A DNA stretch of 64,000 nucleotides from Prorocentrum cordatum (Eukaryota > Sar > Dinophyceae > Prorocentrales > Prorocentraceae): positions 7,501 to 71,500 of the forward strand of contig CAUYUJ010012647.1 of assembly GCA_963575745.1 (NCBI GenBank), written 5' to 3'. The translations under genes were made by a program, and so were the position numbers. This document shows positions 9,705-20,985 of the stretch, in pieces; the first letter of the stretch is position 1, and every line of letters starts with the position of its first letter. The notes beneath the pieces were generated by a model. The model was not told the origin of the DNA. It was given only the letters and a program-made list of their open reading frames with translations, and did no database searches.

Positions 9705-10060
9705 ATGGAAGCCAGTCCACAAGACACCTTCCACAAGAAACCCAACCCTGGACCCCCCAGGGCGTCCCTTGATCTTCGGTGTGGGAGCGTCGCGCTTTCC
9801 ACAGCAGAACCATCGAAACCCAAGAAACCCAGGGCACCCTGGAGGCAACCAGGGTGTATCGTGGCATGCGTCTCCACTGCTCCTCGAGCCGCCTCCGCCT
9901 CCGCCTCCGCCTCCGCCTCCGCCTCCTCCTCCTCCCTCCTCCCTCCTCCCTCCTCCCTCCTCCCTCCTCCTCCTCCTCCTCCTCCTCCTCCTCCTCCTCC
10001 TCCTCCTCCTCCTCCTGGAGGCAAGCAGGGTGCTTCTTGGCAGGGGTTCCCACTGCACCC
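9705..10060. mobile_element. Family B element, copy 3, with (CCT)n inside its right end
   Basis: A complete B body (GGAAGCCAGTCCACAAGACA to GTCTCCACTG) is followed by a CCG/CCT-triplet tract (9890-10016) and then a second copy of the B right end (CCTGGAGGCAAGCAGGGTGC). The tract grew inside the element or joins two copies. Confidence 0.7.
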
Positions 10061-10399
10061 CTCCCTGCGCGCGGCCGAGAAACTCTCGGCCCTCGGGCGG
10101 CCGCTCGGGGCGGTGCGGGCACACTATCCCGGAGGACGCCCTCGGCGAGGCGCAGCTGCTGTGCAACACCCCGAGGCTGGAGAGACCGCCGATGACGAAC
10201 GGAAGCGTTTAGTCGGGCGCGTCCCTCTGCAGGAGGAAAATTCAAACATAGCCAACAACAGACAGGGCAATAGTTAATACATATGGTTTTTTATATAGGA
10301 TTCTAACACATGATGAATTTTCAAATTCGCCGGCCCAACGGGCCAGAGGCGTGCTAAGATCTCCGGTAACTGCTCTACAATGTTTCTACTTCGCGCGCG
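10061..10399. other. Non-coding with one family D arm
   Basis: Bases 10208-10260 carry TAGTCGGGCGCGTCCCTCTG, a family D arm, without a clear partner. Nothing else recognised. Confidence 0.5.
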
Positions 10400-11110
10400 C
10401 GGGGCGGCCCCTGGGGGTCCCCAGACGAAAAGTACCCCGACCAGGTCCCGGCCGGTCCCCGGCAAGGTCCCCGGCAAGGTCCCCGGCAAGGTCCCCGCAA
10501 GGTCGGGCCAGAGATGCCGGAGCCCTGTTACAGGGCCCCAGGACGGGCCAAGAGGCCCCCAAGAAGCCTCCAAGACGGTCCAAGAGGGCCCCGAGACGGC
10601 CAAAGATCGCCCGAAGACGCCCAACAGGGCCCCAAGACAGCCCAAGAGGCCTCCAAGACGCCCCAAGGGCCTTCCAAGAGGCCTCCGAAGAGGGCCCCAA
10701 GAGGCCAAAATCGTTGATTTTCATTGTTTTTTTCGCTGTTTTTTGCGTTCTGGCTTTTTCGGCTTCCGGACGCTCCAAGACGGCCCAAGAGGCCCCCAAG
10801 ACCGCTCCAAGACGGCCCATGAGGCTCCCAAGACGGCCCCGGAACGGCCCAGGAGGGCCCCCAAGACGGCCCAAGTGCCGCCCAAGACGGACCAAGAGGC
10901 CCCAAGACGGGCCCAAGAGGGGCTCAAGAGGGGAACCGAGAACTGAAAAATCGAGCCCTCCGCCCCAGAAGGCGCCCAGGAGGCCCCAAAAAGGCCCCAA
11001 GAGGCCCCCAAGAGGCCCCCAAGACGCCCCAAGAGGCGCCCAAGAGGCCCAAAAGAGGCCCCAAGAGGCCCCAAAACGGCCCCCAAGAGGCCCCAAAACT
11101 CGGCTAGCCC
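10400..11110. repeat. Family K: degenerate 11-bp repeats (CCCAAGAGGCC)
   Basis: Bases 10450-10505 are a 12-bp tandem repeat (GGTCCCCGGCAA). From 10540 to 11100 the sequence is mostly imperfect CCCAAGAGGCC/CCAAGACGGCC units of 10-12 bp, interrupted by a T-rich stretch near 10715-10760. Related patches occur at 26645-26785 and 27865-27970. Frames through it are arginine/proline-rich low complexity. Confidence 0.85.
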
Positions 11111-11739
11111 ACAACTGTGCGACAATATGGGCCGGCGGAATGAGCGAAGCGATTAAATAAATTTATGCATGAACTCATCGTTGTTTTTGATACTAAATCC
11201 CTGCATTTCTAATATATGATCCGCACGCGGAGCATGTATAAAAAAACGGCACTGTAATCTGGGGACGATTTTTCGAGCATGGCCTTCTTCGAGCACTTGT
11301 GGGCCACTCTTGATCCAGGACCCCGCCCGTCAGGCCGAGACCAGCGTTGCCCCCGAGGAAGGGGGGAGGATGCGCGCCCGCCGCTGGCGGGCGCCGAAGG
11401 CCCCCGCCCTCTCCCTCGAGCCGCGCGAGGGGCGCCCTCCGGCGAGGCAGGGGAGGGCAGGAGGGGCGGGGGGCGCTGTCCCCCCCCTCCCCTCCCAGCC
11501 AAGATCGGGGGCGAGAGCAAGCCTGGATTGGCGAGCCATGGATGTGTCGCGCGGCCGCCAAGGATCCCTGGATCAGGGGAGGTGCCCTCCCCAGAATGCG
11601 GCCGGTGCCGCCTCGCTCGGCGGCGGAAGTCCACGATTTCCCATGGAAACGGGGCCCGTCGCTAGTCCACGCCCCCTTGATCCATGTTTGCGATCGCCTG
11701 ACCCTCTCCCCTCCCATCTAAGACGAATCCAAGACGAGG
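11111..11739. other. Non-coding: no gene seen
   Basis: AT-richer 11150-11270, then GC-rich to 11700. The piece CTGGGGACGATTTTTCGAGC near 11258 resembles the middle of family D. Confidence 0.5.
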
Positions 11740-11932
11740 ATACAGTGGAGGCCAGTCCACAAGGAGCTTTCAACAAGAACCCCAACCCGGAGGCCCCAGG
11801 GACGTCCACTGATTTTTGGTGTGGGAGCGTCACGCTTTCCATCGTAGAACCATCGAAACCCAAGAAACCCAGGGTACCCATAGAGGCAAGCAGGGTGTTC
11901 CTTGGCAAGGGTCTTCCCTGCACATTCGGGTG
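11740..11932. mobile_element. Family B element, copy 4
   Basis: Left end ATACAGTGGAGGCCAGTCC, body with ACTGATTTTTGGTGTGGGAG and the GAAACCCAAGAAACCCAGGG block. The right end is degraded to TCTTCCCTG. Confidence 0.8.
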
Positions 11933-11935
11933 AGA

Positions 11936-12390
11936 ATAGATCGAGAATCTCTGAGATTCGGCAGCTCTGGAGGATGTCTCTGGCGCCGCGGCCTGCTCAG
12001 AGCGTGCCCGAACGCTCTCGGAGCGTTCCAGGACGCTCTGAACGGATTTATCCTCTAGCCTTAGGTCGGTTGGATGACGAATGTAAAATACTCAAACATA
12101 ACTCAAAATAGGAAAAAATAATAAAACATCATCCCCAGACTGTTTTTGGACTATCTTTGAATACTCTTCCTGAACGGGGACAAGTCCGACTCAATCCTAG
12201 CCTCGTGCGACCATCCCCCCGACGAGGCCAGGACCAGGACGCACTCGGACCGGGACAACTCGGCACTCTCGGTCTCTGAGATCTGGCGGCTCCGGGAGAT
12301 CTGTATCGGGCGCCGTGGCCTCCTCGGAGCGCTCCGGAACGTTCCGAGAGCGCTCAAGGAACGCCCTGGGGCGATCTAGCCTTAGGAACG
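11936..12390. mobile_element. Two family T copies
   Basis: Copies at about 11936-12062 and 12190-12385. Both hold TCTCTGAGAT or similar, a CTCTGGAGG/GGCGCCGCGGCC block, and repeated ACGCTC/GAGCGTTCC elements that pair as hairpins. A family D terminus lies between them near 12150. Confidence 0.6.
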
Positions 12391-12399
12391 CTCTGGGAC

Positions 12400-12560
12400 G
12401 ATTTAGCCCAACATGCGTAGTTTGGACGAAAAATAAAAAATACTCCAAAAATGCCCCAACATAGTCAAAAATGGTAAAACAAAACATCATCCCCAGATTA
12501 TTTTTTGACTGTTCTTGAATATTCCTCCTGTAGAGGGACAGGCCCGACTTACATCTATCC
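12400..12560. mobile_element. Family D element, copy 3
   Basis: The middle CATCATCCCCAGATTATTTT and right arm ATTCCTCCTGTAGAGGGACA are clear; the left arm is degraded. Confidence 0.6.
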
Positions 12561-12625
12561 ACGTCCTTGCCCCGCCCCGGCTCGCCCCTCCCCCCCTCTC
12601 CCGAGGCGCACTGCTGGGGGGCCAC

Positions 12626-12760
12626 ATGCGAACCCTATACCCCTACCCCCCACGACTTCTGAGGGGTGGGGGTGGGGTTCACTTCGCTCGGGAGCTCCCG
12701 AACGAAGTGAATCCCGCCCTCCCCCTCAGAAATCGTGGGGGGTAGGGGTAGGGTTCGCAT
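12626..12760. mobile_element. Perfect-ended 135-bp palindromic element (family Z)
   Basis: Left ATGCGAACCCTATACCCCTA mirrors right TAGGGGTAGGGTTCGCAT; the palindrome continues through CTTCGCTCGGGAGCTCCCGA at the centre, so the whole element can fold into one hairpin. Only one copy seen here. Confidence 0.7.
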
Positions 12761-12833
12761 CAAAGCTAGCCAGCTCGAGCGAGTCAAGCATGGCATGCCC
12801 ATTCCCACCCGCCCTCCCACAACGTAAGAAACA

Positions 12834-13100
12834 GTGATGGCACAACTGGGGGCTGCGCGGGCATTTCAGTGCGAGTGGAGGCCCCCTGGCAGCCCCGACC
12901 CCGTGCGCAGGCGCGCCTCCGTGGGCGACGTGCTGCTGGACCACGCCTCCGGCGCGGGCGCGGCCCAGCGCGGCGGGGCGGCCACGTCCTGCCGCTGGCG
13001 CTCGGCCCGCCGGCGCCGCCGCCCGCGCCCCAGCCGCCAGGCCGCCGCCGGCGCCCAAGTCGTCGGCGCCGTCGCCGTCAAAAACGAGGGTCGGGGATCT
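12834..13100 (+). CDS. Possible exon, unknown protein
   Basis: A frame beginning MAQLGAARAFQCEWRPPGSP runs to the family A element at 13105, preceded by AAGAAACAG, which could be a splice acceptor. It includes RRRASVGDVLLDHASG. The opposite strand is also open over part of this stretch and base composition alone favours such frames, so support is weak. No domain recognised. Confidence 0.18.
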
Positions 13101-13300
13101 TCTGGGGGAACGAAAAGTGACATAAGCATAAAAACTCGGAGGTCCGCGCGGATTTCTCGGATCGGCGCTGGACACCCCCCTCCTTGGCGCGCGGAGCGCG
13201 CCAGGGGCGGCGCCGGAGGCGCCGCCGGGGGGCCCCCACGCCGATCCGAGCCATCCGCGCAGAGCTCCGTGTTTTTATGTTTATGTCACTTTTTGTTCCC
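13101..13300. mobile_element. Family A element, copy 4 (well preserved)
   Basis: Outer ends GAACGAAAAGTGACATAAGC and GTTTATGTCACTTTTTGTTC are inverted; next come AAAACTCGGAGGTCCGCGCG and its inverse; the core has both small hairpins with GGA loops. Confidence 0.85.
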
Positions 13301-13312
13301 CTATCTTCCGAC

Positions 13313-13475
13313 CTGGGTCAACGCTGGCCTGGGTCAGTCAGGCCGTGCAGGATCCTGCAGGATCCTGCACCTAAGCTCTGGTCGATGCAGGATCCTGGCC
13401 CTGCAGGATCCTGCAGGATCCGGCGCTCTGACTGACCCCCGTTTGCGAGAAACCCCCGTCTCAAGGCTCCCGAGA
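13313..13475. repeat. Family O copy 1: CTGCAGGATCCTGCAG palindromes
   Basis: Opens with GACCTGGGTCAACGC, contains five GCAGGATCCTGCA-type palindromes, and ends GACCCCCGTTTGCGAGAAAC. Copies at 38520-38745 and, weaker, 49300-49515. Confidence 0.75.
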
Positions 13476-13509
13476 GGGCAGGATGGGGACATCACCGGAT
13501 CCGGAGCCA

Positions 13510-13982
13510 TCGGGGATTTCGGGCGGAGGAGGAGGAGGAGGAGGAGGAGGAGGAGGAGGAGGAGGAGGAGGAGCTTGGCGGGCAGGATCGGGAGCCATTG
13601 GGATCTCTTAGATGTGGCGGCTCTGGAGGCTGCAACTCGGGCGCCACGGCCTTCCCAGAACGTTCCAGCCGAGCGTGCCGGAACGCCCTCGAGCGACTCG
13701 TATCCCGATCCCGCACCCCTTATGAGGAGGAGGAGGAGGAGGAGGAGGAGGAGGAGGAGGAGGAGGAGGAGGAGGAGGAGGAGGAGGAGGAGAGGAGGAG
13801 GAGGAGGAGGAGGAGGAGGAGGGAGGCGGAGGGGAGGAGGAGGAGGAGGAGGAGGAGGAGGAGGAGGAGAGGAGGAGGAGGAGGAGGAGGAGGAGGAGGA
13901 GGAGGAGTTGGATGGGGAGGAGGAGGAGGAAGAGGAGGAGGAGGAGGAGGAGGAGGAGGAGGAGGAGGAGGAGGAGGAGGCA
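13510..13982. repeat. (GGA)n tracts flanking a family T copy
   Basis: GGA runs at 13520-13572 and 13722-13980. Between them, 13585-13715 is a T copy (GGGATCTCTTAGATGTGGCG and ACGTTCCAGCC). Confidence 0.8.
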
Positions 13983-14727
13983 CCACCAAATCGAATCCGA
14001 GCGCGCCGAGACTAGAGTAGGAAAGGCGAGACGAGTGGAAAAGGCGAGCGCGCGCGACTCGACGATGAACCGAGAGGCAAAACACGGACATGAAAGCCAA
14101 GCGAACTACCGAAGACGAAGCCAGAAGCGGGCATCATCAGAAACCTGGAGGGGGCGCGGCTCGTCCCTCCATTCCCCCGATGTTGGATCTTTACCAGCCT
14201 CGAGGGCTTTCAAATACGTGGCGTCCCTGCTGGATACAATACCCTGACAGTCGCCCCACAGGCGGGACGAAAGGGCCGACGGCTGGGCCCGCGCACCACA
14301 ACGACAGCATCATGCATGGGTGTCACCAGCCAACAAGATATGGTGCCCACGGGCACTGGTAGGGCCCACGGGGCCCTGAGCAGGGAGGGGGCTGGCAGAC
14401 GGGACGGCGCCGCGGGCAGTCCAGGAGGCCCCGTCCCGCGAGCCTCCAGAGGCCCTAGCCCTTTTCGCGGGCGGAGGCCCATCGGGCCTGGGGGGCTCGG
14501 AAGCGAACCCAACGGCGGGAGATGGCACAGGCGGCGGGCCCCCAAGCCTCGGCGCCTTCGGGCGCGGGCCCCCAGAGGCCTCACCCTCGGTCTACCCCCT
14601 GCCAGCCCCCCTTCTCCTGGTCCTAAACGGGGAGGGGGAGGGAGGTCTGGGCACGTCGGAACCCTGCGCTCGCGCGATCTTCGCACGCCTGCACGAGTCC
14701 CCGAGGTTTAAATCCCAAGCCTCCTCT
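13983..14727. other. 3' flank of the LINE, no gene seen
   Basis: GC-rich, no recognised family. Could include the LINE 3' untranslated region, but no poly(A) or terminal repeat marks an end. Confidence 0.4.
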
Positions 14728-15660
14728 TCACCAGCGAACCTCACTTTCGTAAGGCGAACGCCCCCCCTCGAGGCCCCAAAGGGCTGCCGCCTCGGCCACC
14801 AGACACTTGCGGAGCCTGAAGGCCCTCGTACCTCGCGGAGTCCGCGCGCAAGCGGGGCATCGGTCGCACGTCCATTCCAAGCTTCGCCGCCGCGCGCGAT
14901 GACAGTGCACGTGGGGCGGCGGCGGCGGCGGCGGCGGCGGCACAGCACGCGGCTCCGCAGCGGGCGGAGACGGGGCAGGGGCCTGCCCGCGCTCCTCGGC
15001 CCACTGGAGTCGCAGGGCCTCGGGGCGGCGCCGCGGGATCTCGACGCGGTCGGGCGGCATGGCGCCCTCGAAGATCAGCTTCGTGGCGCTGGCAGTCCAC
15101 GGGGCCACCTGGCGCGCCCGATCGAGGGCCGCCGCGTGGCGTCGCACAGTCTGTCGAGGAAGGTCGTGTAGCCGTCGGCCTCGCTTGGCCGCCTTATCTG
15201 CCAGGTCGTTGCACGCCCTCGCATAAGTGTCAACCATCTGGTGGCCCTTGACATAGGTGAAGCGAATCGGGGGCGGCTCACCTTCAGCCAGCGACTCCAG
15301 GCCACCGTGCTCGTCGATGTAGTGCCACCGCCTCCTCCAGATGTCGACGTTGTCGCGCCTCGGCGCCAAGCGCCGCCTGCGTCCGCGGGCAATGCTGTCA
15401 TCCAGCGGCAAGTAGTCCGAGTGGATATGGGGGGGGGGGGGGGGGGGGCGCGATGCCCACCGTGAGGGCCTGCAGCAACGCGTGCAACTCCGCCCTGGCC
15501 GATGTCTGGCGAGGGCCAGGCAACGGACCGCAGACGGATCCAAAATATCTTTGACCTCCCACCACAACAAGGCCCCATCCAGCGCGAGCAGCGGCGTCCC
15601 CGTAGAGAAGCTTTTTGCGCGAGCCGTCCGCGTAGATGGTGCCCGGCGCGATGAGATGAT
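14728..15660 (-). pseudogene. LINE RNase H domain and Cys-rich tail, split by a poly-G run
   Basis: The first half in one frame has IYADGSRK (catalytic Asp) and QTSARAELHALLQAL (catalytic Glu in ARAEL). A run of G at 15428-15448 breaks the frame; after it the second half continues in another frame with HIHSDYLPLDDS (catalytic Asp) and VKGHQMVDTYARACNDLADK, matching the VKGH...ND.AD end of RNase H. The tail has CDRCPACARTP, Cys-x2-Cys-x2-Cys, then ends at 14728. All expected catalytic residues are present if the poly-G is a length error. RNase H removes the RNA strand after first-strand synthesis. Confidence 0.82.
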
Positions 15661-15933
15661 CAGCCCGAGCGCCGCGGTCGTAGCGCCAGGTTCCCGAATC
15701 GCTCTCGGCGGCAGCGCAGTTTCCGAATCGAGCCGCTCCCGTAGCGCCAAGTTCCCCAAGGCGAGGTCGAGTTGGGATACAAGGTCCTGGAGTAGAGCAA
15801 GTATCCAGGGACAATGTTGCAAGCAGCCGTGTAGGTGTCGTCATCCACCGCCTGCTCACGGAAAGAATCCAACGACTGGCAACGCCAATATCTACAATGC
15901 AAGGTACCTGCAACGCCGCAGCATCGGCGACAA

Positions 15934-17645
15934 TCAAAGCTGTTGGCATACGCATACTGATGCAACCGCTGCTGTGAGAAGTAAGCTCCAAGGACAGCCG
16001 TGCGCAGAGCAGCGCGGAGCAAGAGGATCAAGGGCCCACCGCGTGGCTGTTGCTCCAGCTCGTAGAAGCCCGCGAACGGGACCTAGCCAGACACCAGCAG
16101 GATCTTTGTGAGTCGGCCCTGGGGCCCACTGCTGCCAACCCACGGCTTCGTAGTCCTGCAAGGCCACCCAGTTGACGACTGACGGGGCCACCTCTCGCAG
16201 GTCCAAGACTTCACAAGCTCGCGAGCGCACAACACATTTGCTCCGAGCCATGGCCCCAGCGGGGCCAGCCACCAACTTCCAACTGCGGGCGACGGGCTCA
16301 GAGGCGACTCGCATGTACAGAGAGCGCCACGCCCACTGCAACACATCATGCGGAACATCACCAACCTGCAACATGATCGCCCTGTTGTGGCTCGGGCCAA
16401 CGACCGCGCTGCAAGCGGGGTGCGATTCAGGCGACCTATCCATGCGCGGAGCTAGCCAGTGGGAGCTGCCCTTGGGGATGACATCCCAGCCGTGCTTGAC
16501 GAGGTTGGACATTCTGGCCACGATGTGCGGAGCAGCGCCCAGGATGCTCAAGCCGTAGGTGACCGCGGGGCGGACTGCTGCTCGAGCAACCTTCTTGAAA
16601 TTCCTGCCGGTGGCGTTCAACCTCCTGAAACGCCGAGCGCGGCTGGCCGCCTTATGCGCTCGACGTCGCAAGACGTTGCCTCCCACAGGTTTGCCAGCGC
16701 CGGCCTCCAGCCCAGCGCCTCCAACCACGGCAACGCCCGAAGACCATATCTCTTCAACCTCTTGGCGACCTGAGCGGTGTTGACCACGTCCGAGCCAGCA
16801 AGCGCCACCCTGGTCTTGGCAACAGGGAGGTCCAAGTCGATCAGAGCGTCACAAAGCAGCTTGACCGCGTCCACGGAGAGCTGCTGCAACTGCCGGAGCT
16901 GAGCCACAATCTGAAGCGTAATGTCACAAAAGAACACGTCCAGGGAGGAACGGACAGCATTGCACTGCACGTTGCCCCACGGTCGCACAAAATCGACAAA
17001 GTCGTCCATCGCCGAGATCATCAGCAGCTGCACCAGCGCCATGGCGAACTTGCAACCTGGAAGCACGCCTTGGTCGGCGACCACCGAGTAGGACGTAGCC
17101 TGCAGCCAAACCAGTCGCCGCGGTGCCCGATGCATGGCGGGCGCACTAGCAAGCAACTGGCGAGGGAAACGATGACGCCTGGGTGCGCCCACCAGCCTCC
17201 TCCAACAAATGCAGCCGAAACACTTTTCAATGTCGACGATGGAGGTGATGGCGCCCAAGCCCTCGGCAATGGCAGCCTCAGCATGCACAAGAACCCGAGA
17301 AGCAACATCCAGGGTCGTCTTTTCAGTGGCCAATGCGAAGTAGGGCCTCTCATGGGCCAAGAGCCAATCGCGCAGCTGCTGCCCGCGAACCTGTGACCAG
17401 ACTCTGTGCGCAGCCCGAAGAAGAGCGATGGGTCGACAGCCACCTTGGGCTTGGCAATTAGAGCGATGTGGGCGGCCATGAGCTGCGATGGCCACCTCTC
17501 CCAACTCTCCGCCAGCCACGCGATGTAGATGGGGAAGGAAAGGGTGGCGTCACTGAGGAAGCTGAGGGCTCGAGGCGCAAGCTTATCAGCGCCCTGGCCC
17601 GTGTGCCACCTCAAACCCTTCGCCGCCCTCCGCGCCTCGTCGAAC
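15934..17645 (-). pseudogene. LINE reverse transcriptase, frameshifted, active site altered
   Basis: The N-terminal part (ARRAAKGLRWHTGQGADKL, HIALIAKPK) is in one frame to about 17440; the next part (GGCRPIALLRAAHRVW) is one frame over. The palm shows SIVDIEKCF near 17230 (first catalytic Asp) and DQGVLPGCKFAM near 17060. The second catalytic motif reads VFFCDITLQ near 16930 where F-x-D-D is expected, so the second Asp is Ile. The thumb region (VTYGLSILGAAPHIVARMSN) is in a further frame to 15934. In life the enzyme would copy the element RNA into DNA at the nicked target. The changed active site argues this copy is dead, unless the base is an assembly error. Confidence 0.8.
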
Positions 17646-17649
17646 TTAA

Positions 17650-17938
17650 GCAATCGGCTGGGGTAGGCGCTGATGCCGCGGCGGCCCCGCGCGGTCGGGA
17701 ACCGGAATCGGCCAGGGTAGGCGCTGCTGCCGCGGCGGCCCCGCGCGGTCGGGAACCGAAATCGGCTGGGGTAGGCGCTGCTGCCGCGGCGGCCCCCGCG
17801 CGGTCGGGAACCGAAATCGGCTGAGGTAGGCGCTGCTGCCGCGGCGGCCCCGCGCGGTCGGGAACGAAATCTGCTGGGGTAGGCGCTGATGCCGCGGCGG
17901 CCCCGCGCGGTCGGGAACCGAAATCTGCTGGGGTAGCC
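17650..17938. repeat. Tandem repeat inside the LINE, ~56-bp unit, five copies
   Basis: Each unit contains GGTAGGCGCTGCTGCCGCGG then GCGCGGTCGGGAACCGAAAT. Translated in one frame it gives repeated SRPRGAAAA-APTPADF. Not part of known LINE domains, so it expanded inside this copy or its lineage. Confidence 0.9.
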
Positions 17939-18100
17939 ATGGCTTGCACTTCGTGTCCTGGCGCCAGCGGGGCCATGCTCGCCGAATTCCACGCGCAACC
18001 GCCAGTGGTGCAAGCCGCCGACGGGGCGCTGCACGGCTCCGAGCGCGTCGGGCCCACGGGTGCCCCCGAAGCCGCCGAAGCCGGAAAGCCCCACATCCCA

Positions 18101-20533
18101 CTAAGCAGCAAAGGCGCGCTCCTGTACCTGCAGCACGTGGAGGACGATAGGGGGCATCTCCCCGACGAGGCGCACAACCTTCTGGCACTCCGCGTCGGCG
18201 TAGCTGAGCTCGGCCGAGCTGGTGACCAGACGCTGCAGGCGCCGCAACTCCTGCTCGCGCAGAAGGCCTGGCAGCAGCGCGTCCTGGGCGGCCGTGGCCA
18301 AGCGCCTGGCCCTCCTGGCATCAGGAGGGGCGGCAGGGGAAGGGCTGGCAGGCGGTCCTCCAACTTGCCGCCAAGAGTAGGTGACCTTAGCAGCCCGGCC
18401 TGTGTGGCGAGACTCGCCATCCTCGAATCCATACTGCAACGCCAGCTCCTGTTCAGCAGTGGTGACAAAGTCGGAGTAAAGGTAATCCAACCTAACCTGC
18501 ACCTGCACCGAGGACGCGCTGCCACCCAACTCCACGTCGCGCTCGACGATTCCCAAGTGGTCATGATCGGTGACGACCTCGACCTTGTGCTCGGGGGCCT
18601 GCTTGGGGAAAGCCTTGGGACCAGCGAGCAGCAATAACTTGACTGACTTGGCATCTGCCGCCAAGACCGTCTGCGTGGGGTAGCGCGGCGCCGCAGGCCA
18701 TCCTTGGACAGGCCGCGGGGCCGAGAGCGAGCCTGCGATGGACAAGCTCGCCAACCGGTACTCAGTCAATGTTCGAATAATTGCCCTTTGCACTCCTGCG
18801 CGCGCCGACGTTATCGCCCTCCCGGCATGGCCCAGCAACGACCTGGGCATGAATGTAGTCGAGGAAGCCGTCGGCGTTGAGCAGACTGGGCGCGCACAAT
18901 TGAAATCGGCGGCCAAGATGTAAGGCCTGCTCCACCCTCCCAAGGCAGTCGCGATGGAGAAGAGGCGCGGGGCGTTCGCGCCGCGGCCCCACGTGTCCAC
19001 CTCGAAGTAGGCCGCCAGCAAGATGAGGCCGTCCTTGGTCCCGAAGTCCGTGAGGCAGGCGACACTGAAGTTCGGAATGAGTTCGAAAGACCCAGGCGCA
19101 TCAGCGCAGCCTGGCAAGCATGTGATGCTAATGTGGCGCCTGACGAAGAGTCCAACCCCAGCGGAACACCGCCCAGACTCGAGGCGCCTGCGTGGCGAGG
19201 CGATGGCGTGCCATCCTGCCCGCGCTGCCCACCCTTCAGCCCGTCGAACTTCATCCTCATCGATGCGAAGCCCTTGCGCTGCGACAGCTTTGACATAATC
19301 ATCACGCCTGTCCAAAAACTCACGGCATGATCCCCATGACGAGCCGTTGTACGCAACCAGTGTAGCATTCTTTTGGTGCGATCTGCGCGCACCACGACGA
19401 TCGGTACATGCCGACGTCCCCCCGTGCCGCCGCGGCTGGCTCCCAACTGGGGGGCGAAAAGCGGCGCCTGGAAAAACACCACCTCCTGGACCAGCTGGGG
19501 CTGCTGCTGCTGCTGCGGCGGCTGCGGGCGCCACGGCCGCAGGGGAGGGCGCCTGGATGGGCCCTCCAGCCGCGGCGGGGGCCTGCGCGAACCCTCCAGC
19601 GGCGGCAAGGGCAGCCGGCCCAAGCGCGGGGGCGCCGCCCTCGTGAGCAGCCGCCTGCAAGGTGCGGGCACCGGGAAAGGCTGCCCCCATCGCCAGCACC
19701 TGCGTGTTGATCGCCTCCAGGACCTCGACCCCCTGGCCCTGGCGGACCCTGGTGGGGGCAGCCGTGAGCAAAGCCTGCATGGCCACCAAGTTGGGCGCAA
19801 TGCCCGCCAAGTCCACTCCGCTGGGGCCTGCAGCTCATGCGGCCACAGCGCGCTGGGCGGCGGTGACCTCGACCTCGAGCTTGCTGACGTCACCTGCAAG
19901 CTGCTCCTGCTGACCGCGCAGCTCGACGACGTTCGCCTCGGCGGCGGCCAGTTCCTCCTCCGTCTGGCCGAGCGTGCTCCTGGCGTCGGCGAGGCGCTGC
20001 TGAAGGCTTGGCCTCTGCTCCTCGGCCTCCAAAGCTGCCGGCTCCTGCTTGGCGGCGAAGATGGGCGGGTGGTCCTCGGCGTGCTGCAGCTGCTGGAGCG
20101 CCAAGAGGCCCTGCCGCGCGCCCTGCACGCCTGCGCTGGCGCCATCCGCCACGGGCGCGGCTGCGGCACTGCGGCGCTGACAAAGGGCAACAGCATCACC
20201 GGGGCGAGGACGACTCCGAGGGCGGCTCGCGGAGGCCGACCTGGCAGGAGGCTGAGCCGCTGGGCTCGCTCCATCTTCAGGGGGCGGCAGTCGTCCAGCT
20301 CGATCGCGGCCGCGCTTCCAGCATCGGTCTCGCGTGCTGAATGTGCGAAGCCGCGCGGCCGCGTGGCCACGCGCGCCCGCTGCGGCTGGCCAGGCGCCGC
20401 CGCTTTCCACGGGGGCTGGCTGGGCGGCATGCCAACGCCAGGGGGGCCACCCAGCAGACGTTCTCCGCGATGGCCTTCCAGGAGCCTGCGCGCGGAGGCG
20501 CAGCGGAGGGCGAGCCTCGCCCGTGCTCGGCAC
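18101..20533 (-). pseudogene. LINE leader and endonuclease region
   Basis: From 20533 the frame holds low-complexity sequence, then a coiled coil near 19840-20060 (RLADARSTLGQTEEELAAAE), then after an in-frame TGA continues as 571 residues to 18101. The endonuclease part starts LVAYNGSSWGSC near 19350, includes AEGWAARAGWHAIASP and GLFVRRHISITCLPG, and reaches ILAADFNC near 18900, the D-x-N motif of APE-type nucleases. The usual catalytic Q-E pair is not seen where expected (AVAAQGLRIDED instead). After ADFNC the natural continuation GFLDYIHAQVVA is in another frame, so there is a frameshift near 18870-18900. The nuclease would nick target DNA to prime reverse transcription; this copy looks inactive. 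Confidence 0.75.

Positions 20534-20985
<452 letters not shown>

Larger units (their letters stand above)
14728..20533 (-). mobile_element. Decayed LINE retrotransposon with endonuclease, reverse transcriptase and RNase H
   Basis: Coding signals on the minus strand occur in the expected order: coiled-coil leader, APE-type endonuclease, reverse transcriptase, RNase H, Cys-rich tail. The frame shifts several times and one in-frame TGA (19835-19837) interrupts the leader. A five-unit tandem repeat sits between endonuclease and polymerase. The domain order places it among I/R1-like non-LTR elements that carry RNase H; the clade is inferred. No flanking target duplication found. Confidence 0.85.

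Noticed and set aside
10351-11160. Overlapping frames of 240-270 codons on both strands
   Set aside because: Built wholly from degenerate 11-mers; composition is Arg/Pro or Gly/Leu low complexity with no domain.
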